The notes below the pieces were generated by a model, which did not search any database, had not been told where the DNA came from, and saw nothing but the letters and a program-made list of their open reading frames with translations. A stretch of 64,000 nt of DNA, taken from NCBI GenBank assembly GCA_032358255.1, contig JAULBX010005998.1:62001-126000 (forward strand). Direction: 5' to 3'. Both the position numbers and the translations under genes were made by a program. The stretch is from Heterotrichella gracilis (lineage: Eukaryota > Sar > Xanthophyceae > Tribonematales > Xanthonemataceae). Below are positions 12,226 to 26,268 of this stretch, piece after piece; the first letter of the stretch is position 1; each line of letters opens with the position of its first letter.

Positions 12226-14575
12226 CTAGCAGCACGTGGACGGCGGTCGCCGAGGTGGCGGCGCCCACCCACTGCCACCCCGCGGGCTGTCCATCCCACC
12301 CCCCACCCCTATGCTTCCCCCACTGCTGAGCGCAGGCCTAGGCGCCGCCCCCGGTAGCATGGAGGTGCGCTGCGCCAGCAGGTGGATGATGCCCGCTTCT
12401 CGTCCCTGGGAGCTGGTTGGGGATGCAAGGCCATTGACATTGGGAGGGAGGGTACTGGACACATCCTCAGCCACGGTCTGGAACAGCGCGTCCAGCCCCT
12501 CCCCCGTTTTTGCCGACGTGTAGAACACCTTCGCGTGCACATGCTGGGAGAAGGCGAGGATGTCGGCCTCAGGCACTCGCGCCTCTCGGACGGAGCGGGT
12601 GGAGCGGCCTGGGAGTAGGGGATGCGTGTCAGGCGTGCCAGAGTAAGGAGGCGGGGTGTGAGGCTGCTCTAGGTGGAGAAATCCTACTTGGAAAACGCAT
12701 GGTACTGCAACTGTGACTGCAACAGGCACCGTATTTACCCTTACATGAATGCCGCTGTATCCCACGCCTAATCTACACCATGCCCACCCAGGTCCACTCA
12801 ACCCCGTTGTAATGAACGCCCAATACCGCCCAATACACACAAGGCTTCCCTCACAAGCTTGCCCACCCACCTGAGTGCACACTGCTGTCCCCTCCGGCCC
12901 TCTCCTCCCCTTGCTCCTCCTCCTCCAGGAGGTCTACCTTTGTGCATGCCAGGAACAGCGTGCAGTGAGGTTCATGCTCCCGTAGCTCACCCACCTGAGG
13001 TGCATGGGAAACTGTCAGCTGGTCAGGCAGTCGCATGTGCATGCACGTGGCAGAGCCTGGTGCTCGGATGGCAAGCCTTTTATGCAGGTTTTACCGTGCA
13101 ATCAGCAGCGTGACCAAAGTAGCAGGGGATTTGTAGGGGATCGAACAGCCTAGGAGCAGCACAAATGGCTGACTACTCCTGTGAATTGATGTTGAGATGG
13201 CTGGAGCCCATTCACCCTATGAGATGCATGGGCTGGAGTGGGCTTCGTTAGGATGCAGCAACTGCCATGCGCTTTGCACAGGGCAGTGCATAATGTGCTT
13301 GGCCTGTGAACTATGTGCAATGCTTGCAGCATGGGGATGGAAAGCTGTGTGTGGAGTCGCGCGCCATCCACAACATTAAGCCCCTGCCACTGCTGAGCCA
13401 CACTGCACACCCTTGTGGCCTGCATGTGCCAACATGTGGGTACTGGCATGCATGCTCACCCACATGCATCCCTTCCCACATGGCATGCAAGCCCATGCAC
13501 CTATCGAGAATGCTTGCAACCCTCATGCCCAGCCCGAATTTTACCAACCATGACCGCCAGAAATCCTCGATGCCATGCCAGTAGCACGACACTATCCCTC
13601 CCAACCCACCCACCAGACACATTGGCTGAGAAAATGCAAAATCTAGGGACAGGGAAGGGACCAAAGTTGCCAGCCTCCACGCCACGCACCCAGAACTTTG
13701 CCTTTTTGAAGCTCTGCTCATCATTGATCTGGAAGCACACGATGGCTGCTTTGGCCCCATGATAGTACACCCGGCTGAGGCTGTCGAATCGCTCAGCGCC
13801 GGCGGTGTCCCATACGCCCAGGGACACCACTTGGCCACTGCTCACCCTCTCCTGGTGAAGAGGGAGAGAATTTGAGGTGGGTTTGCAGTGCAATGAATGG
13901 CGGGGATAAGGGGAGTGGAGCATTGGGGTGGTGCGATGAATGGCCATGGGATGGTGGGTGATGGGAAGAGGTGTAGGGGGTTGTGTACCAGCTGGGTTAG
14001 GACAGGGAGAGACAACGGTGGAGGTTGGTGCGCTGGCAGGTCTCTGCACTATGTCCTTGGGTTGTGTTGAATATGTGCATGCCTACTGCAGTGGCTATGT
14101 TGAGCAGCTGCTTTTGCCAAATAATTTCTGGTGCACAGAATTGAGTTGTGGGTGGTGGGAGGGTGAGTAGTGAAGCGCGCAGCACAGTACCTTTTTGGCG
14201 GCAAACGCTGCACCGATCGTGTTTTTGGAGCACTCATCATAGACCCCCGTGATGTATCGGTCCAGCAAGCAGGATTTACCTGCAGGGTATTCCAGCGAAC
14301 ACTTCATGCATTGCTCCTTGGGTGGCTGGGACTGCTGTGCACCCCTGACATGCTGCAGTGATCTGTGCACTAGGTCTATCACTATAACGAGTCAAGGCAC
14401 TCAGGCAAGACGAGCGTGGAGCAAAGTTCTTGAAATACCCCTTAAGGCTGAAATGGGCTCACTCCTGAGTCAGGGCTCAGCATTATGCATAAAATTGCCT
14501 AATAAGGGTGCACCTACCTACGCTTTGCTGTCCCAGCATGACCACTTTGATGTCGAGTTTCAGTGGTCGAGCCAT
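12226..14575 (-). CDS. RAB24: Rab24-like small GTPase
   Basis: Five exons: 14518-14575, 14191-14279, 13690-13851, 12871-12994 and 12226-12608, giving 271 residues. Guanine-binding motifs are in order: P-loop GQQSVGKS (residues 15-22, split by intron 1), KNTIGAAF in switch I, WDTAGAE (63-69), TKVDLL and [23 protein letters not shown] followed by AKFW is the Rab24 signature, and the end reads PPSTCC, a double-cysteine geranylgeranylation signal. Rab24 proteins lack the catalytic Gln of WDTAGQE (Ser in mammals); here it is Ala, so slow GTP hydrolysis is expected. Known relatives act in late autophagy and endolysosomal traffic. The protein is longer than the usual ~200 residues because of an acidic insert after TKVDLL and a Gly/Pro-rich tail before the prenylation site. 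Its start is divergent from HINT across a 1.28-kb spacer. Confidence 0.9.
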
Positions 14576-15854
14576 CGCTACACTCGCAGAAGGGCATCCC
14601 CAGGTGAGGGAAGACTGTCCCCTCTGGAAGCTATGAGTGCTTTAGCCTCCCACCCTATCCATGTCAAGACGGCTGACTACAGGCAATTGTACCAGGGAAA
14701 GGCCATACGCCGCAACACAAAAGCCAGCTGTCAGTGACAAGGTTCTCAGGTAAGCGACGCCTGGCGAAGTATATGAGGCAACTACGGTATCACGGGTGTC
14801 GAGTATGAGGCTCAGACTGCATTGGGTGTCCCACAACTTCTCAGCCCGTTTAGTGTTTACGATGCATGCATATACCCAAACAGGACCAGGAGCCAGCCCT
14901 CTAACGAGTCGTGGCTAAACTACCCACGAACATAAACTTTGAACGTTTGAGGAGCTTGTCAACGTGAATGCGCCGTGGTGCAGGCAAGTTAGGGACTTCA
15001 TACCTCGCGGAAAGCAGGTGGCTCATATCACGGGGAGGAAACTGGCTTCCCCTTGCTAATGCATGCATTGTGCACCAAGCAATGCCCCAGTACTTGACCC
15101 AAACGCACTGGGAGAGCTTTACTCGGTAGGTGGTCGACAACACCTGACCTGAAAGCTTGGTTCTTGCTCCCAGCCTCCAGAATATGAACGCCGTCTCAGG
15201 TAAAGGATACTCTACCTGCAAGCTGCTGAGTGAAAGCTAGCTACATCCACAGTAACTTCCGGTGCTGTTGTTGAGGACAGTCACAGGTTGCTGTACTTTA
15301 TGTAATCTCATGTAGCTGTGGGGTTGCAGTTGTGTGGCCCAAGGTGGTCCCATGTGTCAGGTGCCCAACCTCCTGTTTCACTTGGTGTGTTGGTCTATTT
15401 AGCAACGGGGTTGGATAGGACTGGGCCCGTATAAAGTAGAGGTATTAGATACACCCTGCCCTGGACCCATTGGTTACCATCGACGTAACCTGGTTCTTAA
15501 TCCTCATGGTGCCCATTGCTGCTCCAGGGGCATTGGTTCGGCTTCAAGTTTGTGCAGTACAGAAGCCAACCTACAGCAGGTAAATCGGGTCAACGCAGGG
15601 TGTTCTGATACCAGCTGCAACCAGTGCACCCATAGTAGCGACCCCACTCAACTGCCTTGGCACCGATTAGCACCATGGCACCGAAACGAGCAGCTTCGAA
15701 AACACAAACCATCTGTCCAACAAATATTGCCTTGTACCTCCCATCCAGGTTTTCAGGCTATTGGGCAGCCAGGCAGGGTGCTTCCGCCCAGCCACATATA
15801 GGCGGTGGGACTCTCCCCGCCTCGCTCGGGCACCACACCCCTTGCGTGCGCACC
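14576..15854. other. Shared upstream region of the Rab24-like and HINT genes
   Basis: These 1.28 kb separate two divergently transcribed genes and should hold both promoters. I see no convincing TATA box, conserved element or additional gene. An in-frame upstream ATG at 15657 could lengthen HINT by 66 residues, but the encoded stretch does not resemble HINT or an obvious targeting peptide. Confidence 0.6.
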
Positions 15855-17139
<1,285 letters not shown>

Positions 17140-17961
17140 ATACCCCACGTACTACGCGATAAGCGGCACGGGTTGGCACCTTGGGCAGGGTGGCACCTCA
17201 GGGACGCTGTCGAGCCCTGCAAGGAACCGCTGGTACATGCGGCATCGCTGTGGTTGGCGGATGCTGGCTGATGAGGCGACTGTGAAGTGGTTAGTGTTGG
17301 AAACTGGCACCGGCAAGTAGCTTGCGGCAGCATCCCAAATATGGCACAGGTCCCACGGTGTGTGCTCAGTTTGTGCGGCGCACATGGCGTGTTGCATTGT
17401 TTGCCAGGCAGCAGCAGCAGCAGCAGCTGCCAGTCATTGCAATAATTGTATTGTGGGCTCACGTACTGCTTGGGTTTGCATGCCAACTAAAGAGTTGGGT
17501 GTATTGTTACACAGTGACTGTACATGTCAAGCTTGGTTGTACAAAAATGTTCTGGAATGTGACATACATCATTGATATACATTAACAATCGACAATTTCA
17601 TGATATAGATGCTGCAGCATTTAACGATGTATTTGTAGCAGCATCATACTATTATCAGAATGTGAGTGATATAATGATTAAGAGCATGCCAGGCACAATT
17701 TAGGCCCTAAGATAGCTGCGTAAGTAGTTAATCTCGAACCTGACTGTTTAAATTCACTGTAAGCTAAATCAATTCAAGCTGCAAGCGACATTGCTGTCAT
17801 GATACAAACCATCTCCCTGTCTGCAATGGAGCATTCACCTGATGCTGCTGCAATCACCATCCCAGGGGTATCCACACGTGTTGGTCATCTACCATCTGTT
17901 TAGCACACTGTGAGGCATACTTGCCTATCAGGCCTGCTTGCACCCCCCCGCCGCTCAGGGC
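17140..17961. other. Spacer between convergent HINT and RRP15 genes
   Basis: It contains the 3' untranslated regions of both genes. There is a short CAG-rich run near 17408-17430. No gene or repeat of note is seen. Confidence 0.7.
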
Positions 17962-19878
17962 TCACCACCCCGCGTCACCACCTGAGTCGCTGCCATCCAT
18001 GCCCTTTGGCACCCCCTCATCGCTGTCCGACTCCACCGCCTTATCCCAGTCCTTCATCTTTGAGGCGCCTGGGGACAAAAAGAAGTTGATATTAATCGGG
18101 GAAAAAATCCATTGACTTCTAATTGGCAAGGGTTACAGTGTAAAGCGGCTGGCACATGGGAGGTCAGGAAAAAATGGCGCGCACAGGTCTTGTGGCTTCA
18201 TGCTGGCTGTGCACATGGCAAGTCATTGAAATGGCCATCTGCCTTGGAACAGGCGCAGTACTTGGCATTGGCCTTCTCTCCTTCATGATCACTACTAATA
18301 ACCCCCCATCCAACACCCCTTGCCTCACCTGGCAGCCCAGTGAAGTCATCTCGCAGCACATCCCACCCATCCCCCTCGCCCTCCTCCTCATCTTGATCCT
18401 CTCCAGCGTCCCCCTTGGCCTTCCCTGGACCAGCCGACCTCCCCTGCAGCTCTGCCAGAAAACTCCCCTTGGTGGCCCCCGCTGACTTGGCCTTGAGCCC
18501 GCCTGCCGCCTCGCGCTGCGCCTTCTGAGCCTTTGCCACAGCATTAAACAGCCGGACCACACCCCTGCGCGTATCATTGTTTCAGCGTTAGGGTGTAGGT
18601 TGAAGGGTTTGAAATTGGACACCATACCCAAGTCATCCTCAGTATACAACAGCCCCACCCAGGTCATCCTCAGGTAAATGTGCACGCCAAAATCAAGTGT
18701 CCATGTCAGCACGCGTGGTGCTTAAGCGGGAGGGTCGCATGGTGCAGTATGCATATGGCTGACACCCCCGCGGTGGACAATGTGCACAGGAGGCAGTGCC
18801 CATGAAAGCCCGTGCGTCATGCCATGCCAGACCAGGCACATCCCCGCAACAAGGGTGGACCCACTGCTCTCTGGTCTGTGTCCTTTTGGGATGCACGCAT
18901 GTGCCCATAGGGCTTGCATGACCGCCTCACCCACCACAAGACCCACAAAATCCCACCCGCCACCACCTCCTCCACCCACCTTGTGGCCACCCGCTGCAGC
19001 GCCTTCTCAGCAGCATCCCGCTCCGGTTGCTGACCGCGCTTGGGGACGGTCTGCATGGGGGGTTGCAAAGAGTGGGTAATTGGGGTGTGGGGATGCAATG
19101 GCCTGCTCCGGAAATTAATTGCCAGCCTGCATGTGCAGTACATAGTGATGATCCCACAATAACCAAGTGCACCAACCTCCGCACACATCTCACCCAATGC
19201 ACCCCTCTCCCCCCGTCCCCAACCACCACCCCCTGCACTTTGAGATACTGCGCCCACAGTACAACAGACAATTGTTGTATGTTTCCTTCCTGTCCCTCCC
19301 CCCACCCCCCAGCACCAGCCACCCACCACGTGCCCCCTGCGCCGCATCTCCAGCCGCATCTGCCGGGCCTTGGCAGCCGCAGCCTCCTCCGCGTCCTCCT
19401 CCAGCCGCCTCTTGGTCACACTCTTGCTCTTGGCAAGCACTGCGCTCTGGCCCACGGTGCTCTGCTTGGTGCCGCTGCCCTTACCCAGCACGTGGGCAAA
19501 GGCGCGCGCCAGCTTGGCCTCCTTGGACTCGCGCAGGACGCTCCCGGAGGTGCCCTCATCCTCCGCGTCCCCGCCATATTCTGCAGGGGGAGTGGGGGTT
19601 CAGGGGGAGGTGACCGCAGTATGATGGGTTCCCGACCTCGTGCATATTGCATTGCAAGAGCGGCAGTGTGCGTTGCAAAGGGGTGCACTTCAAAGTTGGA
19701 GCCGCAGGGTCCTGTAGACAAGTGTGGTTTGGAGCAAGGCACAAAGTTTGACTCGGTACAAACACCAAAGTGTAGTCCCTTTTGAAAGCTGCCAAGGTTG
19801 CTGCCTATAGCAGGGTAGCCAGACCCTGCTGAGGGTTCACTGACCTAGGTCATCGCTTGGCTGCCGGTCCAGCGACAT
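17962..19878 (-). CDS. RRP15: RRP15, ribosomal RNA processing protein
   Basis: Five exons: 19845-19878, ~19327-19580, 18980-19050, 18329-18564 and 17962-18068, giving about 233 residues (the family is about 250-280). The family core is recognisable in order: SKEAKLARAFAHVLGKG, a basic Lys/Arg-rich helix (KRRLEEDAEEAAAAKARQ), RDAAEKALQRVATR joined across an intron to GVVRLFNAVAKAQK, then KGSFLAEL and WDVLRDDF. RRP15 is a nucleolar factor for 27S pre-rRNA processing and 60S subunit assembly. The first exon is small (MSLDRQPSDDL plus one base) and is placed by frame and by its acidic continuation. The end of exon 2 can fall at CAC or one codon later, a one-residue ambiguity. Confidence 0.9.
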
Positions 19879-21282
19879 CCCTCGCTAGCTGCGGTATGTG
19901 CAGCAATACCCTGGCGTAGGTTGTCTCGGCTCGGACTAGTGTTGCCAGGCAGGCAAGGCTGAGGCAGGGCGTGGCAAGGTGAAGGTAGCACAACACTCCT
20001 ATGGTCAGAGGAGAAGGAGCAAGAGGTAAACGTGGGGTATGCAGGAAGTGATGGGTTGGACAGTTATCCAACAGCACGGAGCACTTGAACCAAGGTACTG
20101 CACAAAACCCGTAACTCCTACATTGGTTGGCAGTACTATGTGCAGTGTTGGGCGTGCAGCACACCCTATTTTTACCACCCTAGGTATCAGCACGTACGAA
20201 AGAGACGCGTGCTTTGTATAAGCAGTGCAGTTGCCTTCCAAAGCGTTTTACGCGGGAGACTACGCATATGCATGCATGCACTCATACAATTTTGTAGGGG
20301 AAGCGTTTCCCACCGAATACACTTTGGGAAATAGATGAGCAAGCTCAAAGAAACAAAAGGGTCGTGTGCAGGGTTCGGAACGTACAACGCGAGAGAGCAC
20401 ACGGGTTTCGGCCTGTACCGAGAGGCGGCATGCAACAGCGCAATATGTTGCACCTGTGTGCACAGGACGGCACAGACACCCTCGTACCACGCACCTAATC
20501 CAATCTTCCAGCGTAGGCAGTTGCCAGCAGTAGAGAAGTGGATAGGACGTTCAGCAGCCCCTTGGCGTGGAGTGAACTTGGCGGCGTTGAATAACTCGGC
20601 AGTAACAGTGGTGGACTTGAGGGACCAAGACAGCAGTGGCACTTAGTGAGTAGCGTAGCGGCAATCAAAGCTCGGACAGGTGCGCGTTGAAGGCAGTTAT
20701 GATGTCTGCGTTTGCCTTTGTGCACCTTGCCAAAGGCCGCCTTTATATCGAAAAACGGCGGTCGGCGGTCCTATTGCGGCAGGCCAGGGATGTGTGCTGG
20801 CAATTTGCCAGTTGTTGAACACTTGAACAAGTATTTGGCTTCAATAGCACTTCTCGGGGGCCAGTTAAGAAATTTTGGGGCAGGGCCTTCAACTTACGGG
20901 GTACCCCAACTGGTCCCTGTGATAACAGTTGGCAACCAGTCATGCCGGCCTACACGCCCCGGTGGGGCTCACTGTGTCCAACTCAGAACAATGTCTCGTA
21001 CAGCGGAAGGATGATGATGTGCAATTACCCATCTGGCACTGTCCCATCCATGTGCATGACTTACTTTTGGCTAGACTGCCAAACAAGCAAGAATTCCCAG
21101 TCTGATGCCCCCGGCTTTGCTCGCAATGTTGATGCCTGAAGTAACTCCTGAATACCTGGTAACCACTGCTGACCACCACTGCCCAAGACCACACAGCAGT
21201 GCCTAAACCCCAACCCTGGATTAAGGGTTTGAAGGTGAATTCCTCCCCACAACGCAACAGGCCACAACCCCCTGCGCCAGCG
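19879..21282. other. Intergenic region between RRP15 and SLY1
   Basis: This 1.4-kb spacer lies upstream of RRP15 and downstream of SLY1, both on the minus strand. An open plus-strand stretch near 20820-21139 is listed as a separate uncertain feature. Otherwise I see nothing coding. Confidence 0.55.
20820..21139 (+). CDS. Possible cysteine-containing orphan exon or gene fragment
   Basis: An open frame of just over 100 codons runs from an upstream stop near 20817 to a stop at 21139. It has a protein-like composition rather than repeat-like or antisense bias, with segments such as GPCDNSWQPVMPAY, GSLCPTQNNVSYSG and YFWLDCQ. No neighbouring exon could be joined to it and no family is recognised. 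It may be a real exon, a gene fragment or chance. Confidence 0.22.
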
Positions 21283-24200
21283 CTAGAACGCCGACTGCCC
21301 CCCTAGCTTGGCTAGTTGCCCCACAAACTCCTCCCCAGACAGGAGCTCCGTGGCCCCGTAGATAACCCGCTTGGGCGGCTGCGCCCTGCCTGCCCACGTG
21401 ACAAGGGACTCGCACTCCAGGTAGTTCCCGCCACCGATCATGAACACAATGGCGTCCTTGAAGGGCCCCGCGGCCTTGGGGGTCTTGCCGGGGGGCGCCT
21501 TGGGATCGAGGATGAGGAAGTTGTCTGTTTCGGGTCCCTGGCGGCCGTCCATGAGTGCCTCCACAGCCACTGTGACCGCTGCCTGCTGCTCGCCTGCCAG
21601 CAAGCTCTTGACACCTGCATGGGGTGAAGGAGATTGAGCGCCCGGCACAGGCTCATGTGTGCTTTGTTGGCAGGGCTCATGTGCCATGCTGCGCATCTGC
21701 CAGCACCCAACCTTGCAGGAAATCCAAAACGCCTAAACCCTACCCATGCCCCCCACCCCTAAATCCCCTGCACCATCATCCAGCTGCGCAAAACCCTGCC
21801 CACCACCCCCACATCCCCGCACCAGAAATGCGTGCACCCCTGCTGATAGCCCCAACCCCACCTCCCCGCCCTCCCCGCACCTTTGGTCAGCTGCGTCAGC
21901 CCCTGGCCGAAGGTGGAGTTGGCCCAGTTGGCCAGGCTGCTGTTGCTCACAGTTCCCAGCGCAGACCCAATCCCCATGGTGTCAAGACCAGCCCCCGCGC
22001 TGGCGGGAGCCGCCAGCTTGCCCGTGAGGTTCATGCGGCGCATGGTGCGCACGTAGGCCAGCGCCGAGGTGTCTGCGCCCTCCTCCTTCAGGCACCGCTC
22101 CAGGGCTTCTAGGTCCGCAGCGGGGGGCAGGGTTTCGCAGGTGAGGAGGAACACCAGGGCGAAGCGCAGCTTGTCGGTGGGGGTGCCCTTGCCGGTCTGT
22201 AGTGTGTATGGGGGGATACAGTGAGTTACAGGGGAAGAGGGATGTCAGCGGCAAGGTGGCATGCGAGAAGAAAGGGATGGCAATTTTTACTTTTGTGTTC
22301 CTTTTCTAATTTTTCTTTACCGTAGTAAGTAAAGAGTAACAATGTTTTAATTTTATTTTGCAAATACAGTGACATACAAGAGATATCAGCTATTTCCCCG
22401 CCATACTCGAGTTGACCATAGCTTCACTCACCCTCGCCCACTTGTGCACCGTTGCCATGTCCGCCTTCCCCTGCAGCATGTCCTCCTCCATGTTGTAGTA
22501 CTGGTCCAGCGCCCGCCCCTTGATTGCGCGCAGCAGCTCTGTTGCAAGGTTGGTGTGCTTGTCCAGCACGCGCTTTTTCTCGGTCAGCTCGGGCAGCGAG
22601 GACACTGCGAGATGGAGGGGGAGGGTGGGTGGGAGGGTGATGGCGGGGGGCCGCCATGTGAGGGGCTATATAGCATGCGCAGGGGAGGGCAGGAGGGAGC
22701 ATGGGTGGGGGAAGGGCGGGGAATGACAAAGTATGGCTGTGGAGGCTCTCCTTGAGATTGTAAGTGGGTGATGTGGTGAGGTAAGGCGGAGGATGTGGGC
22801 TGCTCCAGGCGGGTTGGTGTTAGGGAAATGGCCCCTAAGAGGCGATGGAATGCAGAGGCAACAATGCCGATGCGTCCTGGTAAGCACTGTGATCCCTGCC
22901 ATGGCTTCCATTCCCAGCGCCTTGGCGGTGACTGCTGCAATGCACAGTGGTTGGCATGGCTGTGCACAATGTTTGACACCTCAACGCACCTGCCGCCATG
23001 AGGTTGCGGGTGTTTGCCTGCATGAGCTCGTTGGGGTCCATCATGGGGTCGATGTCTGCGCCGGTCTTGCGGTTCACCTCTTCCACTGCCTGCGCAAGAA
23101 GGGGGAAGGGGCTGTGGCTACCACAACTAATTCCCTGCCTGCAGTACCTGCACGCCCTCGCACCCTGTTTTTACTTGCCAAGATGGGCATTGACCATGAT
23201 TCTTACCATAAAACAACAAGAAAGGTAACCACAAATGATAAACAATAATGACGAGGCTGGCTCTCCAGTTATTCTGCTTCACACCGCACCCATAATATAC
23301 CACACATACTTGCGCTGCCAGGCCTCCCACCCCACCTCCCACCTGCTTGTACTTGTCCAGCTGGACCTCCACCTCCTGTGCCATTTTGGGGAAGGGGCTG
23401 CGGCCATTGGCCTGCCAAAACCAGTCATCCTCGCCAACCTGGGGCCAGGATTTGAGGATAATGAGGGGCAGATGGGAAGGACAATTCGCTTTTAACTAAT
23501 GATTGCGTTCCTGCCATGCTGGCGCCTGGCATGAAGTTGCATCTGATGCAAGATCCGTGGGTGCACCGTGGATGATCATCCATACAAAGTGGCACACCAA
23601 GCAACCAATGGTTTCTTGCCCATGAGTGCTTGTGATCTGCTGCACCGCCCACCCCTACCCACCTCCCACAAATGGTCGTGGGCCACTAAACTCCCACCCC
23701 CCACCGCCCAGTCTCCACTTGCAAGTGCTTGCGCACCGCCGCGTCCTAATCCCCCTACCCAAACCCCGCCTCCCATGGGTGCTAGTGCGCCACACAACCC
23801 CGGCCCCCACCCACCTCCCATGAGTGGTCGTAAACCATCGTACCTCACCCGCCACCGCCCATTCGTCTCCCTCAAGTGCTTGTGCACCGCCATGTCCCTT
23901 CCCACCCCCCCACCCAACCTCCACCTCCCATGGGTGCATGTGCGCCACCCAACCCCCATCAAGCCCCACCCACCTCCCACGAGTGCTTGTGCGCCGCTGC
24001 ACCTCGGCCCCCGCGCGCTGCATCCCCCGGCGCGGGCCCCGCTTCCCCTGCTGTGTTGACCCTGTTCAGCCGCATGCCCAGCGTGTCGTGCACCAGTGGC
24101 TTGTAGGTCCACGAATGTTGAAGCACAACCTACAACACAAGAATGTTGGTCACTGGACATGCAAGTTAGTTTTTTATATTTTATAAAACCATTTCAGCAA

Positions 24201-26268
24201 TACAGCCAGGTTTCAAAGCAGCGAGGTGACGCAAATCAGATGTTAATGTGATCAACAACTGGAGTGCAACGTGATTCCTTTTGTTCTGCGCGTGCCCGTT
24301 CGTACCGACAGCTCAAAGTTGCGGTCGAAGAGGCACATCAGCGGCCGCGTGAGCGATGCCGACAGGCCCGAGGTTGACTCCGTAAACAGGTTGTTGCGCT
24401 GCTGGAGGTGGTCAGAGATGCGCTTGGTCAGCTGGATGCCGATGGCCTCAGCGGCACCGCCCTGCGCAGGACAAGATGCAGGGTTGGTAAGATTTGATGT
24501 GGCGCAGGGTTTTGCTGTGCGGGCATGACCACGCATGAACGGCGTGCTGCCCCATGGTTCTCATGAGATGCGGGCAATTGGTCCAGAGCTGTGCCTGCTG
24601 TGCGCCCTTGCAGGAGATTGGCATGCAAGCGCTGATGGTGTATGCATGTGCAGCGTGCGTCGCTGCTGCATACGCTCGCAAGCAATGGGGAGTATTCCCT
24701 AATTCCAAGTCTTTCAGAGGCAGACTGGAAAGACATTCCGTTTGTTTTCACAGGCATCTGGAGCATGCATGCAATTCGCAATGCTTTCATGTCGATGCAG
24801 CTATGCGATTCGCACCTTTGGGCATCTGATGATTGGGATGACCCCCAGCGTGGCCACCACACAGAACAGCCCATCTACCACCAGCCGGATGGCCTCCTGC
24901 AATTCAGGGGGTTTGGGGGTGATGGAGTGGGTAATGGTGGGGACGGAATCAATGCCACATAGTGGACATGAGTGCTTCATATGACACGGCATGATGAGAC
25001 CACAACATGGGCCCTGCATTGCATGTGCATGCAAGCTGGCTTGGTGGCGTTGCCGGGCGTGGCTGCATCCGCATTTGCATGGGCGAGGGTGTCGTGTCAG
25101 GCAGGCCCTAAACCCTAAATTGTGACTTGACAAGCAGTGTGCGCAATCATGAGCAACTCATGCACCAGCTGCCAGACATTTCCTGGGTCTATACATTTGA
25201 CTGCCACCCAATGCACTGAGGAGGTCGTGATGGCAAGGCCATGGGTGGCCCCGCACCTGCACTTGGTGGTCGGTGGCTGTGGGGCTGTTTAGCTGCAGGT
25301 AGGTGTCTGCCAGTCCCAGGGAGAATAGGCCAGACTCCAGCGCGATGAAGGAAAGGTACTGGTCAAAGATCTTGCCGATCTTTTGCGCGGCGTTCTCCTT
25401 GACTAGCTGCATGGCCAGCCGCTCCATGAGCGGTCTGCTGACTGTGCACACAAAGTTGAGGTGCATGGCCTCGTACAGGCTGCGCTTGGTGTCCTCCGTT
25501 ATCCGCTGGATGTTGAACTCCGTGGCTGAGATGAAGTAGATGGCGGGCACATCTGGGATGGGCTGTCGGTCCTTTTCTATGAGCAGGTGGAGGGTGATCC
25601 CATGCTTGCGTAGGTCGTTGACTTTGAGCAGTGGGGCCAGGATGTCTTTGGTGTAGTCGTCCAGGACCAGGACTTTGTAGATCTCGTCACTGGTGTTTGC
25701 GATGATGGATGGCGTGCTGTTGAGGTGCAGCATGCGCACAACAGCGTCTGTGGGGTGAAGCCATGGGGGAGGTTAATGGCAGGTGCGGTGCCGTGCACAA
25801 GGCACATGCAGCGAGAAACGCGTTGGTGAAACTGAGATGAGCAAGCTAACAAAGTTGGAAAGATGGAGCAAGGAGGCTTCACCCTTTGCTCAGCAAGGGT
25901 AAAACATAGGTGCGCAATCACTCTAGGCATGGTCACACCCTTGTGAGATGATTGCAGCTGAGGCCAGTTGATGGTAGAAGGCATTCAGAAAAAACTGACA
26001 CCAAACTGGAGATACTCCATAGGTGCGTGGACAAACGACTGAGTGTGCATGTCGTTGAGGTCATGCTTCCATAACCCCATATGCATGCTTTCTTAAACAC
26101 ACCATTTTGGCACCAACGACCACCATCGCAGAGCCACGAATACGTTTGCTACCCTAATCAACACCGATCTGAGCCTTTGCAAGGTTCATTTGGCGGGGAA
26201 CGAGCCAACCCATCCTGTGGCATCCGGTGCGACGTACCAAGCTGTTTCTGCCGCAGATTGAGCCCCAT
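21283..26268 (-). CDS. SLY1: SLY1, Sec1/Munc18 protein for ER-Golgi vesicle fusion
   Basis: Ten exons: 26238-26268, 25257-25747, 24816-24896, 24306-24461, 23974-24129, 23343-23438, 22990-23089, 22432-22604, 21881-22196 and 21283-21614, giving 643 residues, close to human SCFD1. Recognisable order: LNLRQKQLDAVVRMLHLN, YKVLVLDDYTKDILAPLLKV, GITLHLLIEKDRQPIPDVPA, RLVVDGLFCVVATLGVIPII, HSWTYKPLVHDTLGMRLNRV, FWQANGRSPFPKMAQEV and the C-terminal FMIGGGNYLECESL. SLY1 clasps Sed5/syntaxin-5 type SNAREs in anterograde and retrograde ER-Golgi traffic and acts as a soluble protein at those membranes. The start is a 31-base exon whose frame continues exactly into exon 2. The donor of exon 5 is reused as a degenerate tandem repeat in the following intron (see repeat at 23659). 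Confidence 0.95.
23659..24000. repeat. Intronic minisatellite built from the SLY1 exon 5 donor region
   Basis: Seven degenerate copies of a motif like CCTCCCATGAGTGCTTGTGC start near 23659, 23711, 23770, 23811, 23867, 23929 and 23967, about 40-60 bases apart. The last copy spans the end of SLY1 exon 5 (HKHSWE) and its 5' splice site. The others lie in the intron and several keep a splice-donor-like sequence. Confidence 0.8.

Noticed and set aside
15657-15854. Longer N-terminus of HINT from an upstream ATG
   Set aside because: It is in frame but unlike any HINT N-terminus; the start at 15855 gives the normal family length.
23659-24000. CRISPR-like array
   Set aside because: Repeats are degenerate, unevenly spaced and derived from an exon edge in a eukaryotic gene.
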